The position numbers and the translations under genes were made by a program. This document shows positions 1-11,184 of a stretch of 64,000 nt of DNA, piece after piece. Origin of the DNA: Helichrysum umbraculigerum. Lineage: Eukaryota; Streptophyta; Magnoliopsida; Asterales; Asteraceae. Positions within the stretch are counted from its first letter, which is position 1; each line of letters begins with the position of its first letter. The DNA lies in NCBI GenBank assembly GCA_949592205.1, contig CATIUR010000004.1:88338337-88402336 (forward strand), read 5' to 3'. The notes beneath the pieces were generated by a model, which was not told the origin of the DNA, made no database searches, and worked only from the letters and a program-made list of their open reading frames with translations.

Positions 1-1722
1 ATGGCACGTATATGGAGAGACAAGAAGTTCGGACGTCTCAGGCACATTGACTGGAATGTCATGCAAGCCTTAGGATTTAAGGAACAACTCGAAAGCATAC
101 TTAGCTACACAGTGAATGGGCAGCAGTTTGAGTCCTTCAAGAGATTATTTAGCATCGATGAGCCAATATATGTGGAGATGGTTACGGAGTTTATGACCAC
201 CTCCAGATTTCAGCAGAGAGAGAAAATTGAAGATTGTTCAATCTCGTTCCAGTACCTGAGCAACCCGCATACCTTATCACTTACCAAGTTCTCGCTCCAT
301 CTAGACTTATACACATCAGAGGAGATACAGTCACCACTGTTCACCACCGGAGCCACCTCTGCTTTTGTCACCACCACTTGCGCTGAGGCATGGAGTCAAT
401 GGTCGCCTACACCATACTTCTCGGGTATTAAGGCAACCCGACTCAAGGATCCAGTCCTTCAGATTCTCCACAAGCTTATAGCTTGTTCACTTGATGGGAA
501 ACATACTACCAGCGGACGAGTTTCTGGATTTGATGTCGCACTCATGGCAAGCATTCTCGAAAAGAGAAATATACAGGTTGCTTATCTAGTAGCTCAGAGA
601 CTTCTACAAGAAAAAGATTTTGGCAAGAAAAGATCATATTTGGGCACAGTAATTACCCGACTAATCCGAAATATGGGATTACTTCGGACATCCGATGTTG
701 AGAGATTTAAATCAGGGTGGAGCTCTAAGCCACTCGACTACCAGTTTCTTAGGAGTATGGAAATACTCCGTGTCACGAGAGAAGGTGATGTTTACATCAA
801 AGCACGGGCAGCAGATCCTGGCAATGTTGACACGTTGGTACCTGACCTGATTCTGCCAAAAGAAACAAAGAAGAGGAAACGCCAGCAAGGACCTAGTGAT
901 TCAGATACAGATAAGGATGACAGTGATGACGAGGATGATGATGAAGATGATGACATCCCACCACCACCACGAGTGGAGCCACCACGTACTAGGGCAAGAC
1001 CTTCTACTCCTGCCCCAAGACCGCAAGGGCCTACATACATCTACCACTACGGAGCACCTCCAGGCCCAGATTACTGGTATTGGTCTATGCAGATGCAAAC
1101 TAGGATCTATGCAGCATTGAGACAGCAGGCAGCTGGCATGCCCATGACCCCACTACCACACTTACCATGTGGAATGGGCCGAGCACCACCGCACTTATAT
1201 CCACCTGCAGTTCCTATTCCCGCACCTCGACCACCACCCGGTCGTGAGCATGTTATACCACCTAGGATCATCATTCCTAGACCTCAGCCACCTACAGTGC
1301 ATATCCCAGTCACCAGACAGACTATCCCATCAGTTGTTGGGTCATTTAGAGCACACACGTCAAGAGGCAGCAGGGCATCCAGAGTATCTGCACGGACTGT
1401 CACAGTTCAAAGCCCCAGGACCCGCAGACACACCACTGCTTCAGCTACTGTACCTATACCTGTGCAGGTTTCCTCTCATAGACAGACAGACCTCTTCCAG
1501 GACAACGCACACCAAGGGTCAGCCATGTTCCCGTTCGGTAGCTTCGAGATACCATCCGGACCACTTATCGATCAGCTAGTAGACCAAGGAGCTTTTACCA
1601 TCGGCATGCCAGACGAAGGAGCTAACCATGATGCATCAAACGAAGGCATCAATGATCACTATGATGACTCCTCGTCAGACGAGACTTCTCCTGGACCCAC
1701 CACATCTACAGCAGCAGTATGA
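1..1722 (+). CDS. Athila-type retrotransposon 3'-most ORF (ATHILA ORF-1-like), probably 5'-partial
   Basis: The 573-codon reading frame is open from the first base, so the ATG at base 1 may not be the true start and the ORF probably continues left of the window. Residues about 1-290 resemble the ATHILA ORF-1 domain of plant Ty3/gypsy Athila elements (function unknown). Residues about 299-319 are a run of Asp/Ser/Glu, followed by a long Pro/Arg-rich, low-complexity tail. I see no signal peptide or transmembrane segment, so an envelope function is not supported although the ORF sits in the env position, directly before the 3' non-coding tail and LTR. The start is uncertain; the family call is recognition by eye. 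Confidence 0.75.
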   Translation: MARIWRDKKFGRLRHIDWNVMQALGFKEQLESILSYTVNGQQFESFKRLFSIDEPIYVEMVTEFMTTSRFQQREKIEDCSISFQYLSNPHTLSLTKFSLHLDLYTSEEIQSPLFTTGATSAFVTTTCAEAWSQWSPTPYFSGIKATRLKDPVLQILHKLIACSLDGKHTTSGRVSGFDVALMASILEKRNIQVAYLVAQRLLQEKDFGKKRSYLGTVITRLIRNMGLLRTSDVERFKSGWSSKPLDYQFLRSMEILRVTREGDVYIKARAADPGNVDTLVPDLILPKETKKRKRQQGPSDSDTDKDDSDDEDDDEDDDIPPPPRVEPPRTRARPSTPAPRPQGPTYIYHYGAPPGPDYWYWSMQMQTRIYAALRQQAAGMPMTPLPHLPCGMGRAPPHLYPPAVPIPAPRPPPGREHVIPPRIIIPRPQPPTVHIPVTRQTIPSVVGSFRAHTSRGSRASRVSARTVTVQSPRTRRHTTASATVPIPVQVSSHRQTDLFQDNAHQGSAMFPFGSFEIPSGPLIDQLVDQGAFTIGMPDEGANHDASNEGINDHYDDSSSDETSPGPTTSTAAV

Positions 1723-3445
1723 CCATGAGCAAAGCAATGGATTGCTCCTCTTTCTGACTTTTTTCTACTTTCTACCAAAACTCTTTACTATTATTGTCTG
1801 TATTAATGTACGATTGATGCTTCGACATCACATCTATCTATTTACTATTTTATTATGCTTTCACTTTACTTTTCTTATTAGCAGCTATTATTTAAATGAT
1901 TGAGTGGATTGTTTGTTGAACCAAACGACTATTTATCGGAGACCAAATCAAAGGAAGCAACGGACCCCAAGATGAAGAACACTGAGAGACGTAAGCTACA
2001 AGTCGCGGACCAGCAAACTTCTAACACACAGCAAACAACGCGCACAGCAAAAGCGGTACACCGTTCCAAAAACCCTTATCCGTTAAAGCTTTGATTATCT
2101 CACCTAATATTCCGACACTAAGTGTGGGATACCTCATACCACATAATACTTGTGAAGCAATCCAAAGATAAGTAGAATCTCTAAGTGTGGGATACTTCGT
2201 CAAGAGGTGTTCAACAAATAGATTCGAACATTAGGGACAATGTTCCTCTAAGTGTGGGATATTCGGTCTACAACCGCAAGTTTTACCTCTTGTCCGTAAG
2301 CCAAACAATATTTTCATCAAAAGGCTAAAAAAGGAAAAATTTTCAAATTTTTCGGATTCAAAAACATCATTTTCTGGAAATCCTATCTTTCAAAACTATG
2401 AACTATAGCTAGAAACGAGTTTTAACAAAGAAACGAAACTGTTTTAGATTAAGATACGGACGAAAAAGGAAACACATGGCTAGGCACATACTGACCAAAA
2501 CATTCGATTCGTGAGGATTGAGCCCATAATTAGCATTCATCTTTAATGCTTCACTTTTCGTTTCATGTGTGTGTGCCGATGTATGCATTTGAATTAGAAC
2601 TTGCTCTTGTAATACATTTCAAGATCACATCAATGAGTGCCACACGTGGCATAGGTACAACCTATCTTGATAGCTTCCAAGGAATCCAAAACACCTTTTC
2701 ACCATCAAACATCCACCCACTCAACACCCACTCTTCACACTCACTAAAGATTTCCTGTCATTTATCTCGAACCTCAAAAGTCTCACAAACCTTCGGAGAC
2801 ACTCCCAAATTCCCAAAACCTTTGCAAAGAAAAGCCAACACAACTCAAGATCATTAGAAACCTTCCAGGCCACAAAGTACATCATCAAGATCGGCGGAGT
2901 AGAAGAAAAGAAATCAAAACAATCACGCCGGCACAATCATGAAAAGGGCCAAGAAAAAGGAAGAATCCAATGAAAGGCTATGTAATCCTTTCAAAAAGCT
3001 AAGGAATTTCGAAGAAACGCTTCAAGGAAATACAAGGAAAAACCATCACACCCCTCACCACTTACCTTCTTCAAACCAAAAACCCGATTCCTTCCAAGTT
3101 ATCTCGACAGGTTAGTATCGTCCTCAGTGATGGAGATTTGATTCTCGATCAAGCCTATGATGAGAATGCTGCATGACTGGCTATCCGAGTGATTGACACT
3201 AGTAAGTAGGAAACCCTAAACATTTCGAGTGATTTGAGTGACCCACTTGTGAGGATTGCCTAGTCATGATCATCATATAAGTTGCCCAAAGAAGGTATCA
3301 AGCTCTATAAACTCTTAGTTTCCAGTAAAAACTCTTTCATAACCATAGTTTATATTTTCTGAAAATAGTGTTTTCTAACAACTGATGCGATTAGAATCCT
3401 TCCAGAAGTTTTTATGAATGAGTTTGCTTGAGGACAAGCAAAGTT
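1723..3445 (+). other. Athila non-coding 3' tail
   Basis: This is 1.7 kb between the ORF stop and the last polypurine tract. I see no ORF with recognisable protein similarity; short frames here lack support. It contains three extra copies of the polypurine-tract-like motif, listed separately. Long non-coding stretches at this position are usual for Athila/Tat elements. Confidence 0.55.
2118..2262 (+). repeat. Three internal copies of the polypurine-tract-like motif
   Basis: CTAAGTGTGGGATAC occurs at 2118-2132 and 2181-2195, with a one-base variant (ending AT) at 2248-2262. The same 15-mer is present at 3446-3460 immediately before the LTR. The spacings are 63 and 67 bp, so this is a short spaced array inside the non-coding tail about 1.2 kb before the LTR. 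Confidence 0.85.
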
Positions 3446-3461
3446 CTAAGTGTGGGATACT
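3446..3461 (+). promoter_or_regulatory. Polypurine tract of the Athila-like element
   Basis: CTAAGTGTGGGATACT lies directly before the inferred LTR start (TGATATCACA at 3462) and is preceded by GAGGACAAGCAAAG (3431-3444), the usual context of this tract in Athila/Tat elements. It would prime plus-strand DNA synthesis. Confidence 0.65.
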
Positions 3462-4076
3462 TGATATCACATAAAAAGTCACGTTTTTACTACCGATATC
3501 TCTCTCATTCTGGAACGATTATGTTGGCATATTAACTCAAAAACATTACAAATCACTAACATTATGCCAAGATGGTTAAAACAAGGTTGCACGAGAAAAA
3601 TCAAGCAAAACGGATGTAAAACGAAGATTCCATACACGTTTGAAGATTCAAGGCATAAAAACGGGATTTCAAGACTAAATATCCCTCCACCAACATCCAC
3701 TATTTTCAAGATGTTATTTTTCAAAATTCGAATCCAACAGAAGAAGAATCAACCAAAACGGGTAAAGAATGAAGATTTCGCGCCCACCGGAAGATCCAAA
3801 TGATCCAAACGCAATATCTGGAGCTAGGTACCTCATCTCAGGGCCTATCCTATGTCAAAATCTTCGTTTTTGAATTACAAATCCAAAAAAAAAGAATCGA
3901 CGCAAACGGACGCATAACGAAGAAAACACGCACGAATCAAGAAACGAAGCAAAAGACGGCGCAACGGGGCGGCTACAGGCCAGCCGCCGCCGGCCTGGGG
4001 CCCACCGCCACCCGCCACCCTGCTGGCGCCGTCGGCCGCCACAGCCCCGCCCCGGTTTCCGTTTTTGGTAACTTTT

Positions 4077-4140
4077 GGTACCTGGTGCGCCTACTTTTCG
4101 TGTTGTACGGTACCCGGTGCGCCTACTTTTCGTGTTGTAC
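4077..4140 (+). repeat. 32-bp tandem duplication in U3
   Basis: Two adjacent 32-bp copies (4077-4108 and 4109-4140) begin GGTACC and end GTTGTAC. I see one base difference between them. They lie 64 bp upstream of the TATA box, where duplicated enhancer-like blocks are common in LTRs. Confidence 0.85.
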
Positions 4141-4203
4141 ACACCATTTTTGGAAAGCTTTCTAACATGCACCTCATGGTGCTAATGTGAGCCAAATCTC
4201 ACC

Positions 4204-4211
4204 TATAAATA
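4204..4211 (+). promoter_or_regulatory. TATA box of the Athila-like LTR
   Basis: TATAAATA in the context CACCTATAAATAGG. It is a canonical plant TATA box in the expected part of the LTR; transcription would start about 30 bp downstream. Confidence 0.6.
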
Positions 4212-6014
4212 GGTTGCTTAGGTTCATTTGTAACACACACCTCATATGCACACATTCTAGCATATTTCACTCTTTCTTTCTCACTAGATAATCTTTCGTA
4301 GTCTTTTAGTCTTTCTCATTCTAGGAATATTGTAATTAGTCCACGGACTAACGTAGGAGCTAGGGCGAACGCTAGAGATTCGGAGATCAATCTTTGTACG
4401 TGTGAAAGAGTTTGTCAACTATAATAATACGCTGCTACGCATTTAATTCCGGGTGATATCTAAACTTTTATTATACTTGTCTCATTTCATATTTTGAATA
4501 TGTATTATTGCCTGGTATGTGATTTATTTGTTGCCATGAATTGCGAGTAGTTTATTATTGTGATTGCTGATGATGTAGATAATTATAAGTAAGGATGTCA
4601 TTACACAATCAATGCACGATAATCGTAAAATGATATAACGGCCCATATTCAACTGTTTATTCGGTATAGTGTTGGAAAAGCTTCATGCAAAGTACAAACG
4701 TACGGAAGCCGATAAACGACCGAAGGTAGTTATATCATTGGAATCAGCTCTGGTTCAAAAGTTGGAACTCCGAAAGGATAATACAACTACACAACTAACT
4801 GGTGTATCCTACGAGAATCAATGCATTATAAAATAATGTTCGTAAAACACGTTCAGATAAAATAGGAGATAATAAGCTTTGTACCGTTAAGACTTTATGA
4901 ATTTAAGTTTAATTTATGGAGCACCCTTTCCAGTTATCCACGTGACTGCAACCTAGTAATTAGGACCTGATCAACCTTAATTATGGTAAGTAGTTATCTG
5001 TGCCCATGACATGCAATAAGTAAGACACAATGAAATCACTCGTTGTATATATTAGGTTTATATTTCTGCACTGCTTTACATTTAATTAGTTAGAGTGTCA
5101 ATTTCACTGTCAATTACTCTTGACCGCGTGTTGGATATAAGAAACAGTGGAAATCCCATGTAAAGTACACTGTCTATTATTGAAAGGCATGGTCCTCATA
5201 TGAAACACGTTTTATCAAAGTGCGGATAATCTGGAGATGTATAACTGTTTGAAAAGGAGAACTTAAGTCATAAGTCGAAGTAATCAGAACTTAACTAAAC
5301 AAAGACGAGACTTAGGAATAGAACAAAGTCCTAGTTACCTAGAGTTCACAAAACACTAAGTCTTACATAATCGGCGGTCCAAACATACAAAGCTATTAAT
5401 CTTCGTGCTAATGAAGTAGTAAATTACCTTAGGAGTTAAGAACGGTCGGACCTATGAGACGATACGCTACTGATTCATGCACCTCGGTATAAAACCAGAA
5501 TAGGTTGTTCATCTTTCAACTAGATGAGTATTGGAAGTTTGCGTATTGCTCCGATCAGAATCACGATAACCTAGTTCCAAGTGACACGCCAATGGGAAAC
5601 TGAGTTGGTAGGGTTCTAGAGTTTACACCTAGTAGTTTATTTACCACATTATGTATCAACCCTATTTGTTCTGTCATCCTGAAATATTAATCATCGAAAT
5701 CTCAGCAATCACATCTTTATCTTTATCTGCTTTCCTGCATTTTAATTTCCTGCAATTTGCTTTTCTGCATTTTAATTATCTGTCTTTAAATCCCAAAACC
5801 TACCTACTTTGTGCCATCCTAAATACTTCCCTACTGAAAGTGTTAACTTTAATCGCCCACGCGTTTGGATTCATAGAACGATCTTAGGTCGTACTTACCG
5901 CTTACTAACCAGAGTAGGTAGTACGTATAATTTAAGCCCCGCAAAATATAAATTTAAAACCCCTGCTGCGCTCGCATCATCATTTGAAAAACAACGACAC
6001 GGTGTGAGCCGCAA

Positions 6015-6314
6015 CAAGTAGGATGGCCCGCAGGATACGCTAGCTAGTACGAGTCGCATGCATCTTTTTAAACATGAAGATTTTCTAGCATTGTCTTTTG
6101 TATTAATGGTTATGTATTAAAATCTTTAAAATCAATTGCGAACTCGCTAGTATATTGTAAACGTTTGACTTATGACTCTAAAACATTGTACTACTTTTGT
6201 AATATATTATAAACGTCTCATGTAGAGTCATTTGCTTGTACTTTGGTGCTTTGATTATTGATTAGTCACACCCAAATCGTCGCTTCCGCAAACCATAAAA
6301 TAGGGGGTGTGACA
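6015..6314 (+). mobile_element. 3'-end fragment of a Tekay-like gypsy LTR
   Basis: Reverse-complemented, this stretch aligns through many small blocks with the start of the LTR at 23807: the terminal TGTCACACCCCC, then TTTGCGGAAGC, GATTTGGGTGT, ACTAATCAATAA and GACTCTACATGA. It therefore carries the sense-strand end of a diverged relative of the minus-strand LTRs further right. It ends cleanly at GGGGGTGTGACA (6314). Its left part is lost or too diverged to follow. Confidence 0.6.
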
Positions 6315-6315
6315 C

Positions 6316-8400
6316 CAACCAAGTATACAATTGTTTTTACACATTGTACAACAGTTTGTTGTGGGGATTTGGCTATTTTTCTTAGCAGGAAAGAGCATGA
6401 GTGACTTACATAAGAAAAAGGCTATATGCCTCTGCCCCTGCTCATGATCCACTACCCAAACCATGTGTTCTTGCCATAAGACAAGCCGTCTACCTGAGCC
6501 ATATGTCACATTCGGTTCGTAAGTCTTCACTCAAATCTTTATCATGCTTAATTAGTAGCACCTCATAAAAACAATGGTAAGTAAAGACAAGCAGGTGTGT
6601 GATTGTCATATTTCAAGAAACATTGTACACATCACAATACACATAGTACAAGTACATCACTAGTATTCACAGTAGCCTGCTGTTGCTTTCATTCACTCAG
6701 TTTATATTTTGTTGACAAAATTAATTAAACTAACAAAATTTTATAATCAAGCATGATGTGCCAACCTAAATACCTTACCAAAAGGCACAAATAAGGATGC
6801 CAACAGCAGGCAAGTAATGTATGAACTTACCTATTATCCTGATTTGCTTGTTATCATACACATGATACAATTATACATCTAAAACGTGCACACTTCAATG
6901 TTAGCCATATTATTTAGTCAAATGCAGTGTATTCAATGTGCAATAGTCTCGAAATTGAGGTAATTCCAGCTGCACTCTATGTTCTCGACACAATATCAGC
7001 AGCCCTGTAGTTGTGTGGTCGTACGTCTGTTGTCATGTGATCGCAAGTGCCTTGCAGGCCTTGCTACGGGTCTATTCGCGACCCCCTTTCGGGTCGTATT
7101 TACGGTCATCTTTGTGACTGATTGGCTGCCTTCTTCGAACATGATTCGCAGCCCCTTTGGAACCTGTTTTGCAACCTGTTTGGGGTCTGACTTGTCACCT
7201 TCGGGCCCGCTTACAACCATTTTTTAAGGCCTACCGGGCCACCTGCTCGTGGTACTCTCCTGGATACCCGCTGCCCGATTCTTATGCCCTCTGCCAAACT
7301 TGGTTTGTAAGTTTTTCATATGATTACACAAACACAACTATGTGTAAGTCGGAATCCAAATTCAAGTGTTTAACAATTTGGATCGCCATCTACTTACTTT
7401 TACAAAACTCTTACAAATATATACAACTTTGCTGCTTACAGAAAAAAGAATTCAATATATTGTGATGTCGGTTTTAACCAGACTCTTATCAATTGACCTG
7501 AGCCTGGATTTTTATTCATTACCATGATATTTTTATCTGATCACGTTTTTAGTTAAAAGTTGTATACACAGCCTGGTAGTCTCCGCGAACCAACCCAGCC
7601 TAAGGTTAGCAAATATTGAATTCGCACGTCGAGTGCTCAATACAATGTTTTAACCAAGTGTACAACTATTTTTGCATATTATACTGCATTTTGTTGGCTA
7701 GTATCTTTTTGTCAGCAGGATGCAAAACGGAAATGATCACAGCTGCTATAAATGGTCTGCCCAGCTTCCTTTTGGGCCTGCTTTGTAGACCCCTCATAGC
7801 CCTTAGATGCAACTGATTGCAGGCCACACTTCCAGCCTGCTTGCAGTCCTTTCGGGCCTAATTTGTATGTATATTCGCAGTCATTTCGGGCCCAATTTGC
7901 AGTCGTATTTGCTGCCCCTTAGGGCCTGATTTGCAAGCATAATTAACAGCCCATTCGAGTCTGATTTGCAGCCCGATTCGTGGCTGATCTCAGTCACGCT
8001 CGTGCCTAAAAGCAGCCCTTTCGGGCATAATTTTGCAGCTCCTTTCGGTTTAGATTTTGCACCCATATTCGCCCATGCTCGCAGCCACATTCAAGGCCTG
8101 CTTGCAGCTATGTACAGAAGCTACTCGAAGCCACAATCAGGCTTAATCTCAGCCCTGCTTCTGCCTTATTATAACGCCCGCTGCCTGAGTTTTCTGATGC
8201 ATCTTCTTGGTGCTCTACCGAGCTTGCTGCTGCCTGATCTTTATGCCCAATACGAATCCGGTCTGTAAGTTTTACATCTAATTAACACACATTCCTATGT
8301 GTAAGTTTGGATCCAAATCCATGTGTGCAATGATTTGGATCACCGTGCTTATATTTTTTGTAAAACTCATACGAAACATTCCAAGGATTGTTGCTCACAA
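6316..8400. repeat. Diverged tandem duplication of non-coding DNA (two units)
   Basis: Unit 1 starts near 6316 (ACCAAGTATACAATTGTTTTT) and unit 2 near 7653 (ACCAAGTGTACAACTATTTTT). Both continue with GTTTGTTG/TTTTGTTGGCTA and AGCAGGA. They share a degenerate CAGCCC...TTTCGGGCCTG tract and end alike near 7300-7450 and 8260-8400 (TTTGTAAGTTTT, then TATGTGTAAGT, GGATCCAAAT-type blocks, AATTTGGATC). Unit 1 has about 560 bp extra (around 6410-6980). Only short ORFs without recognisable similarity occur. The origin is unknown. Confidence 0.55.
7000..8250. repeat. Degenerate short repeats around GCAGCCC...TTTCGGGCCTG
   Basis: Within both units of the tandem duplication, blocks such as GCAGCCCCTTT, TTTCGGGCC and TGATTTGCAG recur at irregular intervals of roughly 20-40 bp, densest at 7075-7230 and 7830-8110. 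This makes the region GC-richer than its surroundings and opens spurious reading frames. Confidence 0.55.
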
Positions 8401-8429
8401 AAAGTTGGGTTTTATAAACAGTGACATGC

Positions 8430-9420
8430 AAATAAAAGTTTACAAAAGGTTTTTAATAAAAACCACCTACTGGACTACTGCAGCCATGCCACATATGGGA
8501 AAATGTGTGCCAAAAATTTCCAAGTTCGAAAATCAAAAAATAATTACAATAAGACTTGCACTTTATTCTATACAACGGTCACAAAACTTTTGATCTGTGA
8601 ATTGCAAGCTCACTTCCTTATTTATTAATAATTGTGACCAATCATATGTGAGCAACTATTAAACATATAAATATGCGCAGATGTATCTTATATCATCATA
8701 CATACACAAATCATGATGCCCATGAAACAAGACAGGAAAACAATGCTGCTGATCTTAGCTAGTCCAAAGCTTCATATTCTTTTGGCAAATTTTGTGCTTC
8801 AATTATTTCAACTAATAGTATAATTTCATGTGATACATGATATATTCAAACAACTTGATCATTCAATATACAATGGCACCTCAATGCCCTAATAATTCAA
8901 AGTTGCAACCTGGGTGCTCGATTCGATGACCAAATCAAAAAGAGAATTTTGTTGCACCTACTCTTTATTACAGCTGATTCTTATCAAATCTTACATGTTC
9001 AAGTTTGTACAAGCAATTCGATGGTTATTTGAACCAACATCACACAAAATCAGTAACAGTCTTGATTGAAATTATAGATCACGCAATACCCATGATCACA
9101 ACCTATGAGTTGTTCTGATCGTATCCCGGCAAGTTAATTGCACAAGAGTAATGGGACGTTTACTCATTATTTTAAGTTCAAAACTACTAACAGTGTTGGC
9201 AATGTTGAACTGGGGGAACCATGATACAATATTGGCCTTGATGAGTCTTTCCCTAGTCATCCTTCTTTTGAGTCGGTTTGAAACCTCTCATGTCATAGAT
9301 TTTCTCAACTCGAATAGACTCAACTCACCGACCAGTAGGCATTGAACTTCCCAGCTCAGCTATTCAGTTTTGTGTTATTCATCACGAAGTTCGACAACAT
9401 CGAGCTTTACTGTTATGCTA
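8430..9420. other. Unassigned non-coding DNA
   Basis: AT-rich sequence with no ORF above about 65 codons, no recognisable protein, no clear repeat and no RNA gene that I can support. Confidence 0.4.
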
Positions 9421-9421
9421 T

Positions 9422-10110
9422 TTATTATTGGGCTTTCCAGCCTTGCTTTCGGCATTGAGCTCTGCATTGAGCTTCACAAACAGGGATGAGCGGTGAGCTT
9501 TTGAGCTCTACTTATCAAACAGGGTTGAGCTTTTAAGCTTTACTTTTCAGATTGAGCTATTAAGCTCTACTTATCAAACAGGATTGAGCTTTTAAGCTCT
9601 AATTTTCAGATTGAGCTTTTGAGCATTTGAGCTCTACTTATCAAACAGGATTGAGCTTTCAAGCTCTACTTTTCAGATTGAGCTTTCAAGCTCTACTTTT
9701 CAGATTGAGCTTTTAAGCTCTACTTATAAGATTGAGCTTTTGAGCTCTACTTATCAAATAGGATTGAGCTTTCAAGCTCTACCTTTCAGATTGAGCTTTT
9801 GAGCTCTACTTATCAAACATGATTGAGCTTTCAAGCTTTACTTTTCAGATTGAGCTTTTGAGCCCTACTTATCAGACATGATCGAGCTTTTAAGCTTTAC
9901 TTTTCAGATTGAGCTATTAAGCTCTACTTATCAAACATGATTGAGCTTTCAAGCTATGCTTTTCAGATTGAGCTATTAAGCTCTACTTACTACACATGGT
10001 CGAGTTATTATGTTGTGCTTATATATTGAGCTCTTAAGCTCTGCTCTTCAGATAGGGATGAGCTATTAAGCTCCGCTTTCCAGAATGAGCTCTGCCTTCA
10101 GATTGAGCTA
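9422..10110. repeat. GAGCT-rich minisatellite
   Basis: About 690 bp is built of variable units that alternate GATTGAGCTTTCAAGCTC or GATTGAGCTTTTGAGCTC with TACTTATCAAACAG or TACTTTTCA linkers, giving units of roughly 27-32 bp. Nearly every unit carries a small palindrome, GAGCT at one side and AGCTC at the other with 2-4 bases between. Copies near both edges are more diverged. There is no coding potential. Confidence 0.85.
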
Positions 10111-10119
10111 CCATAAACC

Positions 10120-11184
10120 TTCAAGAAGGTCGTTAAGGCCTATATACGGTACCAACATAAAAAATGTTACTTGTGAACAAACGATGCAAACCTGGAGGGG
10201 AATGATCACCCCCTCTACCATTCTGTGTTAATCACTTTTTTAAAAGTTCAATTGAAAAAGTTGTTCACTCCAGAACATTTGCCATATTTTCCATGTTTAT
10301 GCAAGTCAAAACAAGCAAAAGTGCAAACAGACACTCATGGCCACCCCGTTGGTCGGAGTTACCCTATGTAACTCCACGTTACCCCACTCCCTACACTTGG
10401 CTGACATAATCACCCGAATTAGCAGACAGGAGTGGCGGTCCTGCCAAAGAGGAAGGTGTATTCTAGCCCTATCCCTGGCAGAGATTCACCTCAACCATTA
10501 GGTTGGCTAGTGATGAATCAGAAACCGATAGCAATGACACAAGCATCCGCCAATAGGCTTGCTAGCTGCTCATTCGCCTGTACCGATGGCAATCTAGAAT
10601 TTGCCAAGTCATGACTAACCAGACAAGATTAAAACAAAACAAACAAGCAAAATTATACCAGTTTAAAATCAAACTCAATTACTCAAGTCAATCGTGTGCT
10701 GCAGCACAACAATTAGTTCAACATGGTTCTTGATAAAATTACCATATTAAACTGAGGGAGTGATGATATACTATATGTCACCCCAAACAGTATACTATGT
10801 CAGTCCTATAGACTGGCCACTATTGTAGTTATGTTGCTAACTGCCCTGCACTTCTCATCGCTCAAACAATGGCGTGCTTATTTTACTAGCAGGTTCATAG
10901 TCGCAGGTTCATTGTGACTCTGACCAGACTACTTTTTTTTTTACATGTCTTGACAAGACATCCATGCTAGGGTCGTACTTACATACCGATAGCACACACT
11001 TTATCGAAGGTGCTTTGGCCAGATTATCAAATTTTGCATGTCTTTTGACATGCCTCCATGTCAGAGCCAGAGCATACTATTATGCTCGTAGGTTCATTGT
11101 CTCCCTGCGCGAACTTCTATGTCAAGTTTTTAGCAACAACATATTTATAGTTCGACACGACAATTATAAACTTGTCGTACCGAA
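10120..11184. other. Unassigned DNA, possibly transposon internal sequence
   Basis: The longest frames are 60 and 74 codons and resemble nothing I know. The stretch around 10300-10620 is GC-richer than its neighbours, and short phrases recur (CATGTCTTGACAAGACAT near 10945, CATGTCTTTTGACATG near 11038; AGGTTCATTGT near 10910 and 11091). It might belong to the LTR-type sequence that follows, but I cannot show it. Confidence 0.3.

Larger units (their letters stand above)
1..5982 (+). mobile_element. Athila-like Ty3/gypsy retrotransposon, 3' portion
   Basis: The order is: 3'-proximal ORF (1-1722), about 1.7 kb of non-coding DNA, a polypurine tract with the Athila/Tat-type signature GAGGACAAGCAAAG then CTAAGTGTGGGATAC (ending 3460), and a long LTR that starts near 3462 and contains a TATA box at 4204. 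Gag, pol and the 5' LTR lie outside the window. The right edge is uncertain: I place it near 5979-5982 (GCTCGCATCA), because a different LTR fragment is recognisable from about 6015. No left TSD is available to confirm it. Confidence 0.7.
3462..5982 (+). mobile_element. 3' LTR of the Athila-like element
   Basis: The LTR starts TGATATCACA after the polypurine tract. The U3 part holds a GC-rich stretch (about 3955-4060), a 32-bp tandem duplication at 4077-4140 and a TATA box at 4204. The region downstream, to about 5980, is AT-rich with no ORF and would be R plus U5. The right boundary is inferred, not proved, because the 5' LTR is outside the window. About 2.5 kb is long for an Athila LTR, so some of the right part could be flanking DNA. 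Confidence 0.5.

Noticed and set aside
896..1579. Plus-strand frames of 74 and 136 codons overlapping the Athila-like ORF
   Set aside because: Frame-shifted readings of the Asp/Pro-rich repeats in the 573-aa ORF.
3855..4172. Overlapping 105- and 121-codon ORFs in the Athila LTR
   Set aside because: GC-rich U3 sequence open on both strands; crosses the 32-bp repeat; no similarity.
10432..10614. 60-codon ORF in a GC-richer stretch
   Set aside because: No similarity, no promoter or neighbouring exons; could be chance.
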